64,000 bases of DNA from Dehalococcoidia bacterium (GTDB taxonomy: Bacteria; Chloroflexota; Dehalococcoidia; Lucifugimonadales; SHYT01), in assembly GCA_009693055.1 (NCBI GenBank), contig SHYA01000003.1:124001-188000 (forward strand), written 5' to 3'. Made by a program: the position numbers and the translations under genes. Below the pieces are notes generated by a model. The model saw only the letters and a list, made by a program, of their open reading frames with translations. It was not told where the DNA came from and made no database searches. How positions within the stretch are numbered: the first letter of the stretch is position 1; every line of letters begins with the position of its first letter. This document shows, in pieces, positions 52,908-61,153 of the stretch.

Positions 52908-53594
52908 ATGCCAACCCTCGCCATCATCCCCCTCGCCTTCGCCCCTTCCCTGTTCCTCCTCTGGTACATCTACCGGAAGGACATCTACCGGCCGGAGCCA
53001 CGCCGCCTGGTGGTGCGCGTCTTCATCCTCGGCATGGCCGCCACCGTCCCTGCGGGCCTCCTGGAGCTGCTGGCGCTCCTCCCCGCCGACCTTCATGAGA
53101 TGGGCTCCCTCTCCACCCGCACTATGGCCAGCTTCCTTGTGGTAGGCCCGGTGGAGGAGGGGATCAAATTCCTCGTTGTGTGGCGCGGCGGCGTCCGCAA
53201 GCACATAGACGAGCCCATCGACGGCATCGTCTACGCCTCCGCGGCAGCGCTCGGCTTCGCCAGCGTCGAGAACCTGTTCTACATGGTGGAGTTCGGCTGG
53301 TGGATTATCCTGCTCCGCGGCCCCGTCTCCACGCTCGCCCACGTCACCTTCGCGAGCTTTTGGGGGTACCCTCTGGGAAAGCGCGCGGTAGGAAGGGCGG
53401 GACGCTGGGCGATCGCCGCGGGGCTCGGCGTGGCCATGGCGCTCCACGGCGCTTTTGACTTCCTGCTGTTCACCGAGTCGTGGCCCGCCCTCTTCGCGCT
53501 GCCCCTTCTCCTGCTCGGCGCGCTCTGGCTACGGCGCGCCATCCAAAAGGCGCAGGCGGCTTCGCCGTTCCGGGGGCCGGCAAGTGGGGGGTGA
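52908..53594 (+). CDS. PrsW-family intramembrane metalloprotease
   Basis: A 228-residue membrane protein of the PrsW/CAAX-protease-like superfamily. It has PVEEGIKFLVVW (EExxK, about 80), the following SVENLFYMVEF with a further Glu (about 123), HVTFASFWGYPLG with His (about 145), and ALHGAFDFLLF with a second His (about 185), the four sites expected for a membrane-embedded zinc protease. In Bacillus PrsW cleaves anti-sigma factors; the substrate here is unknown. It starts 21 bases after uvrC. Confidence 0.9.
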   Translation: MPTLAIIPLAFAPSLFLLWYIYRKDIYRPEPRRLVVRVFILGMAATVPAGLLELLALLPADLHEMGSLSTRTMASFLVVGPVEEGIKFLVVWRGGVRKHIDEPIDGIVYASAAALGFASVENLFYMVEFGWWIILLRGPVSTLAHVTFASFWGYPLGKRAVGRAGRWAIAAGLGVAMALHGAFDFLLFTESWPALFALPLLLLGALWLRRAIQKAQAASPFRGPASGG

Positions 53595-53630
53595 AAGGCC
53601 GGGTGAGGAAGCAGCCGCCTGGCTCAGCCT

Positions 53631-54104
53631 CTAGTCGGGCGGCCTTCCCACAATGTCCACGTCAAGGCCGAGCCGGTGCCGTACCTGCCACAGCAGCATG
53701 GCGGCGTCGCCGCGCTTGTGCGGACGGATACCGTGCTGGGCCACCAGCCCGCGCAGCTCCTCCAGCGAGCGGGGGATAAGGCGCTCCCCGCTCGGAAGGC
53801 TCACGCGCGGCCACCTCTCCCTGAACCACCGCCCCGGCTTGAGGGCGCCGTTCAGGCTCCCGCTGTCCTTGGGCTGCTCCGTGCCGGCTGATGCTGGTGA
53901 CGCGTCCCGTTCACCAGAGACGTCACGAGCCACCGGGTCATCCCCATTGCTCGGCTGCGCCGTCCGCTCGCCTCGGCGTCTGCCGCCACTCGGAGGCGTC
54001 TCCAGCTCACGCAGCCGGTCCTCCAGCAGCATAAGCGCCCGCCGGATAGCCGCGGGGGATTCCGGCTTGCTGTAGACAACCCCAGGAAAAGAGATGTGAA
54101 GCAC
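53631..54104 (-). CDS. Hypothetical protein
   Basis: A 157-residue protein with no recognised family. GTG 54104 follows AAGGAG by five bases, and a good promoter lies upstream, so it is probably real. A helical N-terminus (ESPAAIRRALMLLEDRLRELE), a disordered Gly/Ser/Arg middle (about 45-90), and a C-terminal segment ERLIPRSLEELRGLVAQHGI, then AMLLWQVRHRLGLDVDIVG, are seen. The latter suggests a small helical binding domain. Confidence 0.55.
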   Translation of the reverse strand: MLHISFPGVVYSKPESPAAIRRALMLLEDRLRELETPPSGGRRRGERTAQPSNGDDPVARDVSGERDASPASAGTEQPKDSGSLNGALKPGRWFRERWPRVSLPSGERLIPRSLEELRGLVAQHGIRPHKRGDAAMLLWQVRHRLGLDVDIVGRPPD

Positions 54105-54130
54105 CTGGACTCCTTGCGGCAATTGTGACG

Positions 54131-54159
54131 ATTGTCCAGGTGTGCGACGTCTCTGTCAA
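54131..54159 (-). promoter_or_regulatory. Sigma-70-type promoter of the 53631-54104 gene
   Basis: On the minus strand TTGACA (54159-54154) and GACAAT (54136-54131) are spaced by 17 bases, about 27 bases upstream of the GTG start. Confidence 0.6.
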
Positions 54160-54219
54160 CCGAATTGAGACGCCTTTTCGTCCAATTTCGGCGCCAATTT
54201 CAGCAAGAGTCCGGGGCTT

Positions 54220-54729
54220 TTACCCGCCAGCCTTCCGGCTCGGGGCAACGCGCTCCAGCGCCGCTTCAATGTCGTTCAGGTGCACCCCCTCGTTCCCCTG
54301 GAGGTTCATGATCAGCATCTCCGCTACGCTAATCTCCCCCTTTTCCCAGAACTTGGGCAGCGCGTGGGCAAGCTGGGCCTCGCTCATGGAGCCAATCGCC
54401 TTCACCGCCTGGGCGTGGCCCTGCTTCGTTTCCGCTATCAGCCCCTCCACGTTCTTGGCTTTGCGCTCCGCTACCTGCCCGCTGTTCACTTCGTCAATGT
54501 TGCCGAAACTCGGGCGCCCCCCCCGTTTCACCACCTCGGCCATTTGCATCATCGTCGGGATGATGGATGTAATCTCCGCGCGCGCCGCCACGTGGGACAT
54601 ACAGTCCCGCACCTTCCACGTCCCCTGCGGCAGCGGCGCGTCCGGGTGCGCCTTGATCCGCCCGCTCAGCCAGTCCAGCCTCCGGTCCGCCTCTTTAAGG
54701 GCCTCGAGAACCTCTTGCCGCGTGGTCAT
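54220..54729 (-). CDS. DinB-like four-helix protein
   Basis: A 169-residue protein of the DinB / mycothiol-maleylpyruvate isomerase-N superfamily: four long helices with RQEVLEALKEADRRLDWLSG at the start, GTWKVRDCMSHVAARAE (about 51) holding the His typical of the metal site, and a second His in NEGVHLNDIEAAL near the end (about 150). The function of most members is unknown; some bind metal and modify thiols. It overlaps the glycosylase gene upstream by ATGA, so the two are translated together. Confidence 0.8.
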   Translation of the reverse strand: MTTRQEVLEALKEADRRLDWLSGRIKAHPDAPLPQGTWKVRDCMSHVAARAEITSIIPTMMQMAEVVKRGGRPSFGNIDEVNSGQVAERKAKNVEGLIAETKQGHAQAVKAIGSMSEAQLAHALPKFWEKGEISVAEMLIMNLQGNEGVHLNDIEAALERVAPSRKAGG

Positions 54730-55415
54730 CGTTTACTCCTCCTCTTTCCCTTGTTCTTCGTTGCCTTTGGCGCACGCTGCTTGGCCTTAGCCCCCAGGTC
54801 GCGCCACAAATACAGTGACGCCAGCGTCCGGTACGGCCTCCACCGCTCGCCACGCTCCCCCACCTCCGCCGGCAGCGGCATCTGCTTCAACTTATACGCT
54901 TGCTGGACCGCCTTGCGCAACGCCAGGTCGTCCACCGGCAGCACGTCCAGCCGCTGGAGTGTGAACATGAGAAAGATGTCCGCCGTCCACCGGCCGACGC
55001 CCTTCACCGAGATGAGTGCCTTCTCCAGCTCAGCGTCCGGCGCAGTGAGCAGGAGCTGCTCGTTCAACGTCCCGTCCGAGAACTTGGCGGCCAGGTCCTT
55101 CAGGTACCCGGCCTTTTGCCGCGAGACTCCGGCCCCTCGCAACTCCTCCTCCGTCGTCTTCAGCACGTCCCGCGGCGCTGGAAACAAGCGGTCTGGATAC
55201 AGGGCCAGAAACCGGCGCGCAATCGCTTCCGCGGCCGGCGCCGCGAGCTGCTGATTGAAAATCGCCTCCACCAGCGCGCGGAACGGCTCACGCGGCTCTG
55301 GGAACGTCACGCGCCCCTGCTGTGCGATGATCTCCGCCAAGACCGGGTCCGCCCCGGCAAGCACCTTCGCTCCAGCCGCTAGCGTCCGTGCAGATGGCAC
55401 GTCAACCCCCCTCAA
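54726..55415 (-). CDS. DNA-3-methyladenine glycosylase (AlkA-like, HhH-GPD)
   Basis: A 229-residue HhH-GPD base-excision glycosylase. It has the hairpin-helix-hairpin VKGVGRWTADIFLMF (about 133-147), the catalytic Asp in VLPVDDLALRKAV (about 157), and the family block IIAQQGRVTFPEPREPFRALVEAIFNQQLA at the N-terminus (first 20: IIAQQGRVTFPEPREPFRAL). It removes alkylated purines from DNA. The C-terminal basic tail (KQRAPKATKNKGKRRSKR) may bind DNA. It lies upstream of the DinB-like gene with an overlap; the EVE gene is divergent. Confidence 0.92.
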   Translation of the reverse strand: MRGVDVPSARTLAAGAKVLAGADPVLAEIIAQQGRVTFPEPREPFRALVEAIFNQQLAAPAAEAIARRFLALYPDRLFPAPRDVLKTTEEELRGAGVSRQKAGYLKDLAAKFSDGTLNEQLLLTAPDAELEKALISVKGVGRWTADIFLMFTLQRLDVLPVDDLALRKAVQQAYKLKQMPLPAEVGERGERWRPYRTLASLYLWRDLGAKAKQRAPKATKNKGKRRSKR

Positions 55416-55470
55416 CCCTGGCTATGGCGGGAGTGTACCACGCCTCGGTCCGGCAAACAGCCACCATTGT

Positions 55471-55545
55471 CCGGGGAGCCCGAGGGGACTCGTCCCCTCG
55501 GAAAAGAATACGAGGGCGGGTGGTGGCCCCACCCGCATGCCAGGC
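55471..55545. repeat. Palindrome-bearing repeat upstream of the EVE gene
   Basis: CCGAGGGGA-CTCG-TCCCCTCGG (55480-55501) followed by a CGAGGGCGGGTGGTGG...CCACCCGCATGCC segment. A near-identical copy lies at 56063-56140. Confidence 0.8.
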
Positions 55546-55595
55546 CGTGGCAAGAGTATGATGGCTCCGCCACCCAGTGCGTTAAAGGAGACACT

Positions 55596-56057
55596 GTGCC
55601 GCGCCGCTACTGGCTCTTCAAGTCGGAACCGAGCTCGTACTCGTTCGATGACCTGCTGCGCGACGGCATAGCCGAGTGGGACGGCGTGCGCAACTTCCAG
55701 GCGCGCAACTCTCTTCGCGACGATGTCAAGCCAGGCGATTGGGTCCTTTTCTACCACAGTGGCGAGCAGCCCGCAGTGGTGGGCACCGCCGGCGTGGTGC
55801 GCGGCGGCTATCCGGACCACACCGCCTGGGACCCCAAGTCGGACCACCCGGACCTTAAGAGCACGCCGGACAACCCCCTGTGGTACATGGTGGACATTAA
55901 GGCGGAAAAACGCTTTGCCCGGCCTGTGACCCTTGAGGAGATGCGACACGTCCCCGCCCTGGCAAGCATGATGCTGCTCACGCGGCCCCGCCTCTCCGTC
56001 CAGCCCGTGACGAAGGCGGAGTGGGACACCATTGTAAGGCTGGGGAAACCTGTCTAA
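55596..56057 (+). CDS. EVE domain protein
   Basis: A 153-residue EVE-domain protein, related to YTH-like domains that bind modified bases in RNA or DNA. It has WLFKSEPSSYSFDDLLRDG at the start, WDGVRNFQARNSLRD (about 25-39), GDWVLFYHSG (about 46), and WYMVDIKAEKRFARPVTLEE (about 92). Length is normal for a stand-alone EVE. GTG 55596 is preferred with AAAGGAG five bases upstream; the frame's longer start at 55467 lies in the repeat. It is flanked on both sides by near-identical palindromic repeats. Confidence 0.9.
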   Translation: MPRRYWLFKSEPSSYSFDDLLRDGIAEWDGVRNFQARNSLRDDVKPGDWVLFYHSGEQPAVVGTAGVVRGGYPDHTAWDPKSDHPDLKSTPDNPLWYMVDIKAEKRFARPVTLEEMRHVPALASMMLLTRPRLSVQPVTKAEWDTIVRLGKPV

Positions 56058-56062
56058 CTTGC

Positions 56063-56140
56063 CCGGGGAGCCCGAGGGGACTCGTCCCCTCGGAGGAGTA
56101 TGCGAGAGCGGGTGGACTCGCCACACTCGCACGCCTGAAA
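56063..56140. repeat. Palindrome-bearing repeat downstream of the EVE gene
   Basis: CCGAGGGGA-CTCG-TCCCCTCGG (56072-56093) with a tail like that at 55471-55545. Both copies lie in the same orientation, making direct flanks around the gene. Confidence 0.8.
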
Positions 56141-56295
56141 CTGGCCCACTACCCGCAGCAAGCATTATGGATATTGTTTCGCTGACGGGTTACACTGGCT
56201 CATCGTCGTCTATCCATCTACCTGGGCGCTCCGGTGCAAGGCCTCTCGTTTGGCTTCGTGGGCGGCGGAAGTTGAGCCCGGAAGGATGAGACCAG

Positions 56296-57648
56296 GTGCT
56301 TCAACGACTGGTGCGTTTCGGCAGGAACGACCACCAAAAGCCGGCTCCAACCGCAGGAGGCGGCGTGGCCACAAAGCCACCCGTCACCAACGGCGCCCCA
56401 CCTGCGCCCGCCGAGCCTCCCCGCGAGCAGCGTTCACGGTCGTCGTTCACCCTCTTTAGCGCCCTCCAGTACCGGAACTTCCGTTATCTGTGGTTGAGCA
56501 GCTTCTTTAACAGCGGCGCAGGGACCGTCCAACAGCTTGCCCTGAGCTGGCTCGTCTACGACCTGACCGGCTCCACGGTCATCTTGGGCCTCCTGGCCAG
56601 CGTTTCCATCATCCCGTTCTCCATCACCGCCCCTCTGGCAGGCGCCCTAGCGGATCGGATGGACCGCAGGCTCCTCCTGCTCCTGGCGTTCGGCTCGCTG
56701 GTCGTCGTGGCGACGCTGTTCACGGTGGACGTTCTCCTGGACACGGTAAAGGTGTGGCACATCTTCGTTTTCAGCTTCCTCGTCGGTGTAGGAGGCGGAG
56801 TTGCCAACACGGTGCGTCTGGCTCTTGTGCCAAGCCTCGTGCCGCGCTCGGACCTCCTCAACGCTACGGCGCTCTCGTACGCCTCCTTGACCGCAACCCA
56901 ATCGTTCAGCCCCAGCCTCGGCGGCCTGCTCATAGACGTGATCGGCATGGCCGGCAACTTCTTCGCCCAGATAGGCTGCTACGTTGCCTCCTGGTTCGCT
57001 GCCTTTCGCATCAAGCTGCCTCAAGCCGCGCCCGCCCAGGCCACCCGCGAGCCTTTCAGAAAATCCATGCTTGAGGGGTTCCGTTACCTGCTGGTCAACC
57101 GGCCCGTCCTTTCCCTTATCCTCCTTGCACTCGTTCCCATGCTGTTCGTTTTCCCCGCACAGACCCTGTTGCCCGTCTTTGCCAAAGACGTTTTTGACAT
57201 GGGGGCGACGGGCTTCGGCACGCTGATGACCGCGGTGGGCGTTGGCTCCCTTATCGGCACCCTGTGGATTGGAAGCTTCAAGAGCACCCAGCGCAAGGCG
57301 CCTCTCCTGTACTCGGTCCTGACAATCGCAATCGCCATGTCCGTCATCTTCGCCTGGACGCGATGGTTGCCTGCGGTCTTCTTCGTCTTGTGCGTTCAAG
57401 GCGCCATGCAGATGGCCTACATCTCCCTGAACAACGCCACCATCCAGCTCATGGTCCCTGACAAAACGCGGGGGCGTGTGATGGCGGTCTACATGCTCGG
57501 CACGGCCGCGATGCCGTTGGGAAGCTTCGTGCTCGGTACGATCGCCTCCGCGGTGGGACCGTCGTGGGCTCTTACGATCTTCGGTTGCACCGGGATCGCC
57601 TTCGTCGGTACCGCCTATATCGCCCTGTCCGAGGTTCGCAAGCTGTAG
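56296..57648 (+). CDS. MFS transporter (EntS-like)
   Basis: A 450-residue major-facilitator membrane protein with 12 apparent membrane segments. It has FSALQYRNFRYLWLSSFFNS at the domain start, GALADRMDRRLLLLLA (the MFS A motif after segment 2, DRxxRR), and a second half opening EGFRYLLVNRPVLSLILLA. It is closest to the EntS/MFS_3 group that exports small molecules. Its first ~50 residues are Pro/Ala-rich and low complexity; a later start at about residue 25 is possible. No neighbour suggests a substrate. Confidence 0.88.
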   Translation: MLQRLVRFGRNDHQKPAPTAGGGVATKPPVTNGAPPAPAEPPREQRSRSSFTLFSALQYRNFRYLWLSSFFNSGAGTVQQLALSWLVYDLTGSTVILGLLASVSIIPFSITAPLAGALADRMDRRLLLLLAFGSLVVVATLFTVDVLLDTVKVWHIFVFSFLVGVGGGVANTVRLALVPSLVPRSDLLNATALSYASLTATQSFSPSLGGLLIDVIGMAGNFFAQIGCYVASWFAAFRIKLPQAAPAQATREPFRKSMLEGFRYLLVNRPVLSLILLALVPMLFVFPAQTLLPVFAKDVFDMGATGFGTLMTAVGVGSLIGTLWIGSFKSTQRKAPLLYSVLTIAIAMSVIFAWTRWLPAVFFVLCVQGAMQMAYISLNNATIQLMVPDKTRGRVMAVYMLGTAAMPLGSFVLGTIASAVGPSWALTIFGCTGIAFVGTAYIALSEVRKL

Positions 57649-57712
57649 CCCTTGCTGATGGATGCGCTTTTCTGCCAACCCACTGCGTTCGACGATACAG
57701 AAAGGAGTCGCC

Positions 57713-58132
57713 ATACCAAGCCAAAAGGTCAAAGGCACCGGCGCCAAGGAGAACCCCTGGGTCTTGAAAACGCCTCCCGGTACTTCAGGGTTCACTGCCT
57801 ACCGTGATGAGACGTCCAAGCCGCCGTCCATCGTGTGCACGGTGGGCACGACGGTGCTGAGCTACGACCCGCGCACGGTCAAGGACCTGCACGCCGTGCT
57901 CAAGGCGCACAAAGACTGGATGCTCTTGGGCAGCGCGGACGAGCAGAAGCCAGCGGCCGAGGGAACGGTGGAAGCGTGGGCACGCTCTCCCAAGAATCCG
58001 ATGGGAGGCTAGTACGGACTGAAGAAGGGGCTCCGCGGCCGATTCGGCATGTACATGCCGCCGATCATGGAGGCACTTGGCCTTGCAGAGGTGGAGCACA
58101 ACCCGCGCAACAACCGCATGCGGGCGGTGTAA
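57713..58132 (+). pseudogene. Conserved small protein, start ATG to ATA and Trp to TAG
   Basis: A 139-codon frame: the start reads ATA (57713), six bases after AAAGGAG, where ATG would be expected, followed by PSQKVKGTGAKENPWVLKTP. The body continues SADEQKPAAEGTVEAWARSP, then NPMGG, then an in-frame TAG at 58010-58012, and immediately YGLKKGLRGRFGMYMPPIME, ALGLAEVEHNPRNNRMRAV. TAG stands where a Trp (TGG) is the natural reading. Two G-to-A type changes suggest decay. No named family is given. Confidence 0.7.
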
Positions 58133-58186
58133 GGGGTGACGGGATTCGCAAACTGTAGCCCTCAGTCCGCACCGTCCAGCCGCCGC

Positions 58187-58261
58187 CGCACCGTCCAGCC
58201 CGTCACCAAGACGGAATGGGACCCGATCCTGAAGTTGGGACGAAAGACCCAGAAGGCTTAG
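58187..58261 (+). pseudogene. EVE-domain C-terminal fragment
   Basis: Reads RTVQPVTKTEWDPILKLGRK, closely matching the C-terminus of the intact EVE gene (SVQPVTKAEWDTIVRLGKPV). Only about 25 residues remain. Confidence 0.7.
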
Positions 58262-58274
58262 CCAGGCGACCGCT

Positions 58275-58595
58275 ATGACCGAATACCCTCTCTACGTTGA
58301 GTCCGGCCCGCGCAGGCGCAAGACCATGGTCCACGTGCTGGACCTGCTGGGGTGCATGGTACAGGAGCCGACCACGGAAGAGGCGCTGGAGGCCGCTCCG
58401 GATGCCGTCAGGTTCACCCGTCGGAAGTGCTCGGAGCGAGTACCGACAAGCCCAAGAGTCCAGGCGCCAGCGCCGGCCGGGCCGACGGTCTCAACCCGCA
58501 TGGGTTCATCAAAGATGGGGCCGGTTACGATCTGGCCGTTGCTCAGCAATGCATCCCCCCCCCCCGCGCCCGTGGATGGCCTTGTCGGAGACTAG
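58275..58595 (+). pseudogene. HicB-like small protein, truncated
   Basis: The first ~47 residues (MTEYPLYVESGPRRRKTMVH, VLDLLGCMVQEPTTEEALEA) match the HicB-antitoxin-like fold, with EEALEAAPDAVR in its helix. After DAVRF the sequence turns Ser/Arg/Pro-rich and does not continue the family, so it is cut or frameshifted there. No HicA toxin gene is nearby. Confidence 0.6.
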
Positions 58596-58697
58596 CAGGC
58601 TATCGCCTTCGACCACACCAAGCCGATTGTCGACTGCAGTGGAAGTTGGATCAGGTTGGGAGAGTCACCGTGACACAGAACGGGATCCCAGCTTTAC

Positions 58698-59891
58698 TCA
58701 CCACTGGACGAACATCGGCATGACCACGTGCGTGTACGTGTCGCCGGCGCCGTCCTTGGGCGGCGAGGCCGGGCGGAACACACCCGGGCTGGACGGGTTC
58801 GTCACGTCCAGGTACACCTCGTCCCCCCCCAGCACCTGCAGCACTTCGGCCAGATAGCGGCTGCTGAAGGCGATCTTTGCCTCCGGCCCCTCAATGCGAG
58901 CGTCCAGCTCGCTCGTCGTCTCGCCCAACTCCTCGGCGCGCGCCACCGTCCGCACCACGCCCGGCGAGCCAGGAATCAGGTGCACCCGCACCAGCCCGCC
59001 GCCGTCCCGTGCGAAAATGGAGGCCGTCCGCACGTTCCGCAGAAACCCCGCCACGTTCACCGTCGCCCGCGTCTGCTTCGCCTCCGGGATGAGCTGCTTG
59101 TAGTTAGGGAACGTCCCTTGGATGAGCTGCGAGACCAGCTCCACCTGGCCCGCCGCGCCCGCGGGCCCCAGGCGGAACAACACCTGGTTTTTATTGGGCG
59201 CAACCACCATCTCCACAACGTCCCCGCCCTTGCCCGCCTCCGGCAGCAGGCGGCTCACCTCAGCAAGCGTCTTGGCGGGCAGGATGAACTCCACCTTGCC
59301 CGCGCCGGACGAAGCGACCGGCTCCTTCAAGCGGCCCGAGCGCACCGCGAGGCGGAACCCGTCCGCCGCCGCGAGGGTAAACTGCTCCCCCTCCAGCTCC
59401 ACCTTCACGCCCGTCAGCACCGGCCTGGAGTCCTCCGTTGCCGCCGCCATCGCCACCTGCGCGATGCTGGAGCGCAGCACCTGCGGGTCAAACTTCACCA
59501 CTGTCGCGCCTTCCGCCGCCACCAGCGGGATGGGCGGGAATTCCTCCGCATCCGTCCCGTTGATGCGCGTCTGCACCCGCGCGCACTGCACCTGGAGCAC
59601 GCGGGAGCGGCCGCCTTCCGGCACCTCCACATCCACCCGCTCCGCGGGCAGCGAGCCGACAAAGTCGGTCAGCAGCCGCGCCGGCACCGTCAACGCGCCC
59701 GCTTCCTCCACCTGCGCGCCGATCCACACGCTGATCGCGATCTCCAAGTTGGTGGCGGAGAGCCGCACCCCACCCTGGTCCGTCTTCAGCAGCACATTCT
59801 GCGTGATGGGCAGCGTGCTCCGCACCGCGACGGCCCGCCCAACGATGCCAAGTCCACGGTTCAGGTTCTCTTGCAGACACGAAAGCTTCAT
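58698..59891 (-). CDS. dnaN: DNA polymerase III beta sliding clamp
   Basis: A 397-residue DNA clamp, the ring that ties the replicase to DNA. N-terminal KLSCLQENLNRGLGIVGRAV and PITQNVLLKTDQGGVRLSAT, a middle domain with SSIAQVAMAAATEDSRPVLTG and DGFRLAVRSGRL, and a C-terminal domain with RYLAEVLQVLGGDEVYLDVT and THVVMPMF are all present, giving three clamp folds of normal size. dnaA is not in this window. A run of 8 C at 58823-58830 lies in the coding sequence. Confidence 0.96.
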   Translation of the reverse strand: MKLSCLQENLNRGLGIVGRAVAVRSTLPITQNVLLKTDQGGVRLSATNLEIAISVWIGAQVEEAGALTVPARLLTDFVGSLPAERVDVEVPEGGRSRVLQVQCARVQTRINGTDAEEFPPIPLVAAEGATVVKFDPQVLRSSIAQVAMAAATEDSRPVLTGVKVELEGEQFTLAAADGFRLAVRSGRLKEPVASSGAGKVEFILPAKTLAEVSRLLPEAGKGGDVVEMVVAPNKNQVLFRLGPAGAAGQVELVSQLIQGTFPNYKQLIPEAKQTRATVNVAGFLRNVRTASIFARDGGGLVRVHLIPGSPGVVRTVARAEELGETTSELDARIEGPEAKIAFSSRYLAEVLQVLGGDEVYLDVTNPSSPGVFRPASPPKDGAGDTYTHVVMPMFVQW

Positions 59892-60009
59892 AACACTCGC
59901 TCCTTGTGGCCCGCCTGGTCCCGGCGTGTCGGGTGATGGGGCCGCACCAGTATAGAAAGGCCCCCTTGGGCCGTCAACGGCAATCCGTACGCCCCCACGG
60001 TCTTTCAGT

Positions 60010-60062
60010 TGTCATTCTGAACCCGTTCACTGCGTTCAGGGTAAACTCCGCGAGGAATCTCC
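60010..60062. repeat. TGTCATTCTGAACCC repeat copy
   Basis: Copy of the dispersed repeat with an inner AACCCGTTCACTGCGTTCAGGGT hairpin-like part and GAGGAATCTCC end, in the ~320-base gap between divergent dnaN and larB. A TATAAT-like box follows at 60163-60168. Confidence 0.6.
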
Positions 60063-60213
60063 TTGCGCGTCTCTCGGCTATGGACATGCCCGCTTCAGCT
60101 AGCGGACTATGCCCTTGGACAGCCACCCGCGAAAGCGCCACGTGCGCCCGCCGCCACACGACTATAATAAGCCCATCTCATCACCCAGGTGGTAAGCCGC
60201 GAGGAAGGCAGCG

Positions 60214-60987
60214 ATGGACAGAGACCGGCTCCGCGCACTCCTCCAGCGCGTCCAGCACGGGGCGACTTCACCCGACGACGCGCTCCGCGAGCTGGCGCGC
60301 CTGCCGTTTGAAGACCTGGGCTTCGCCCGCGTAGACCATCACCGCGCGCTCCGCAAGGGCTTCCCGGAGGTGGTGTTCGGCCTGGGCAAGACGCCCCAGC
60401 AGACCGCAGCCATCACCCAGCGGCTCGCCGAGCAACACGACCGGGTGCTGGTCACCCGCGCGAGCCCGGAGGCGTTCGCCGCAGTCAAGCAATTGGTGCC
60501 CGATGCAACCTACCGCGCCGATGCGAAGGCGATTGTGGTGGACCGCCGCACCGCCGATCCGCCCGCAGGTCAGGTGGCGGTGCTCTGCGCCGGCACCGCG
60601 GACCTCCCGGTAGCCGAAGAGGCGGCGCTCACCGCCCAGCTCATGGACTGCCAGGTCCAGCGCCTGTATGACGTCGGCGTCGCCGGCCTCCACCGGCTCC
60701 TCGGCCACATCCCCGCGCTTCAGCAAGCGCGCGCCATCGTGGTAGTGGCCGGGATGGAGGGCGCCCTGCCCAGCGTGGTCGCGGGCCTCGTCGCCGCGCC
60801 CGTCATCGCCGTCCCCACCAGCGTTGGCTACGGCGCCAGCTTTCAGGGGCTCGCCGCCCTTCTGGCGATGCTCACCAGCTGCTCGCCGGGCGTCGCCGTC
60901 GTGAACATTGACAACGGTTTCGGCGCTGGCTACCTGGCGGGCGTCATCGCTCAAGGCGCCGGGCAGGAGGGCTCCGCCCGGCCTTAG
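60214..60987 (+). CDS. larB: Nickel-pincer cofactor biosynthesis protein LarB
   Basis: A 257-residue LarB. The N-terminal ~90 residues are a helical region; the C-terminal half is a PurE-like carboxylase fold (VAVLCAGTADLPVAEEAALTA, VYDVGVAGLHRLL-like LYDVGVAGLHRLL, and VVVAGMEGALPSVVAGLVAA, then VIAVPTSVGYGASFQGLAA). LarB carboxylates and hydrolyses nicotinic-acid adenine dinucleotide in the first step of the nickel-pincer cofactor used by LarA-type racemases. larC and larE are not in the window. Confidence 0.93.
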   Translation: MDRDRLRALLQRVQHGATSPDDALRELARLPFEDLGFARVDHHRALRKGFPEVVFGLGKTPQQTAAITQRLAEQHDRVLVTRASPEAFAAVKQLVPDATYRADAKAIVVDRRTADPPAGQVAVLCAGTADLPVAEEAALTAQLMDCQVQRLYDVGVAGLHRLLGHIPALQQARAIVVVAGMEGALPSVVAGLVAAPVIAVPTSVGYGASFQGLAALLAMLTSCSPGVAVVNIDNGFGAGYLAGVIAQGAGQEGSARP

Positions 60988-61103
60988 CCCGTACAAAGGT
61001 CATTCGCGGGGTATGGGCGCGCCCCTTTCGCCCAAGAGAGGCGTGCCGGCGGCAGTCCGGAGCTTAGGGTAGCCTGTGGCAGGTCTCTCCCGCCCGCAAC
61101 CAA

Positions 61104-61135
61104 AAAGAAAGGGCCGCTCAAGCGGCCCTTTCTTT
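61104..61135. terminator. Bidirectional rho-independent terminator
   Basis: A 15-bp perfect stem (61104-61118 and 61121-61135) with A- and T-rich outer ends, between convergent larB (+) and the cupredoxin gene (-). Confidence 0.92.
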
Positions 61136-61153
61136 ACCCTGTGACAGGTCTGC

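Larger units (their letters stand above)
58133..58697. other. Region of gene fragments
   Basis: It contains an EVE-type C-terminal fragment, a truncated HicB-like ORF and a run of 11 C (58555-58565). Otherwise no intact gene is supported. Confidence 0.55.
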
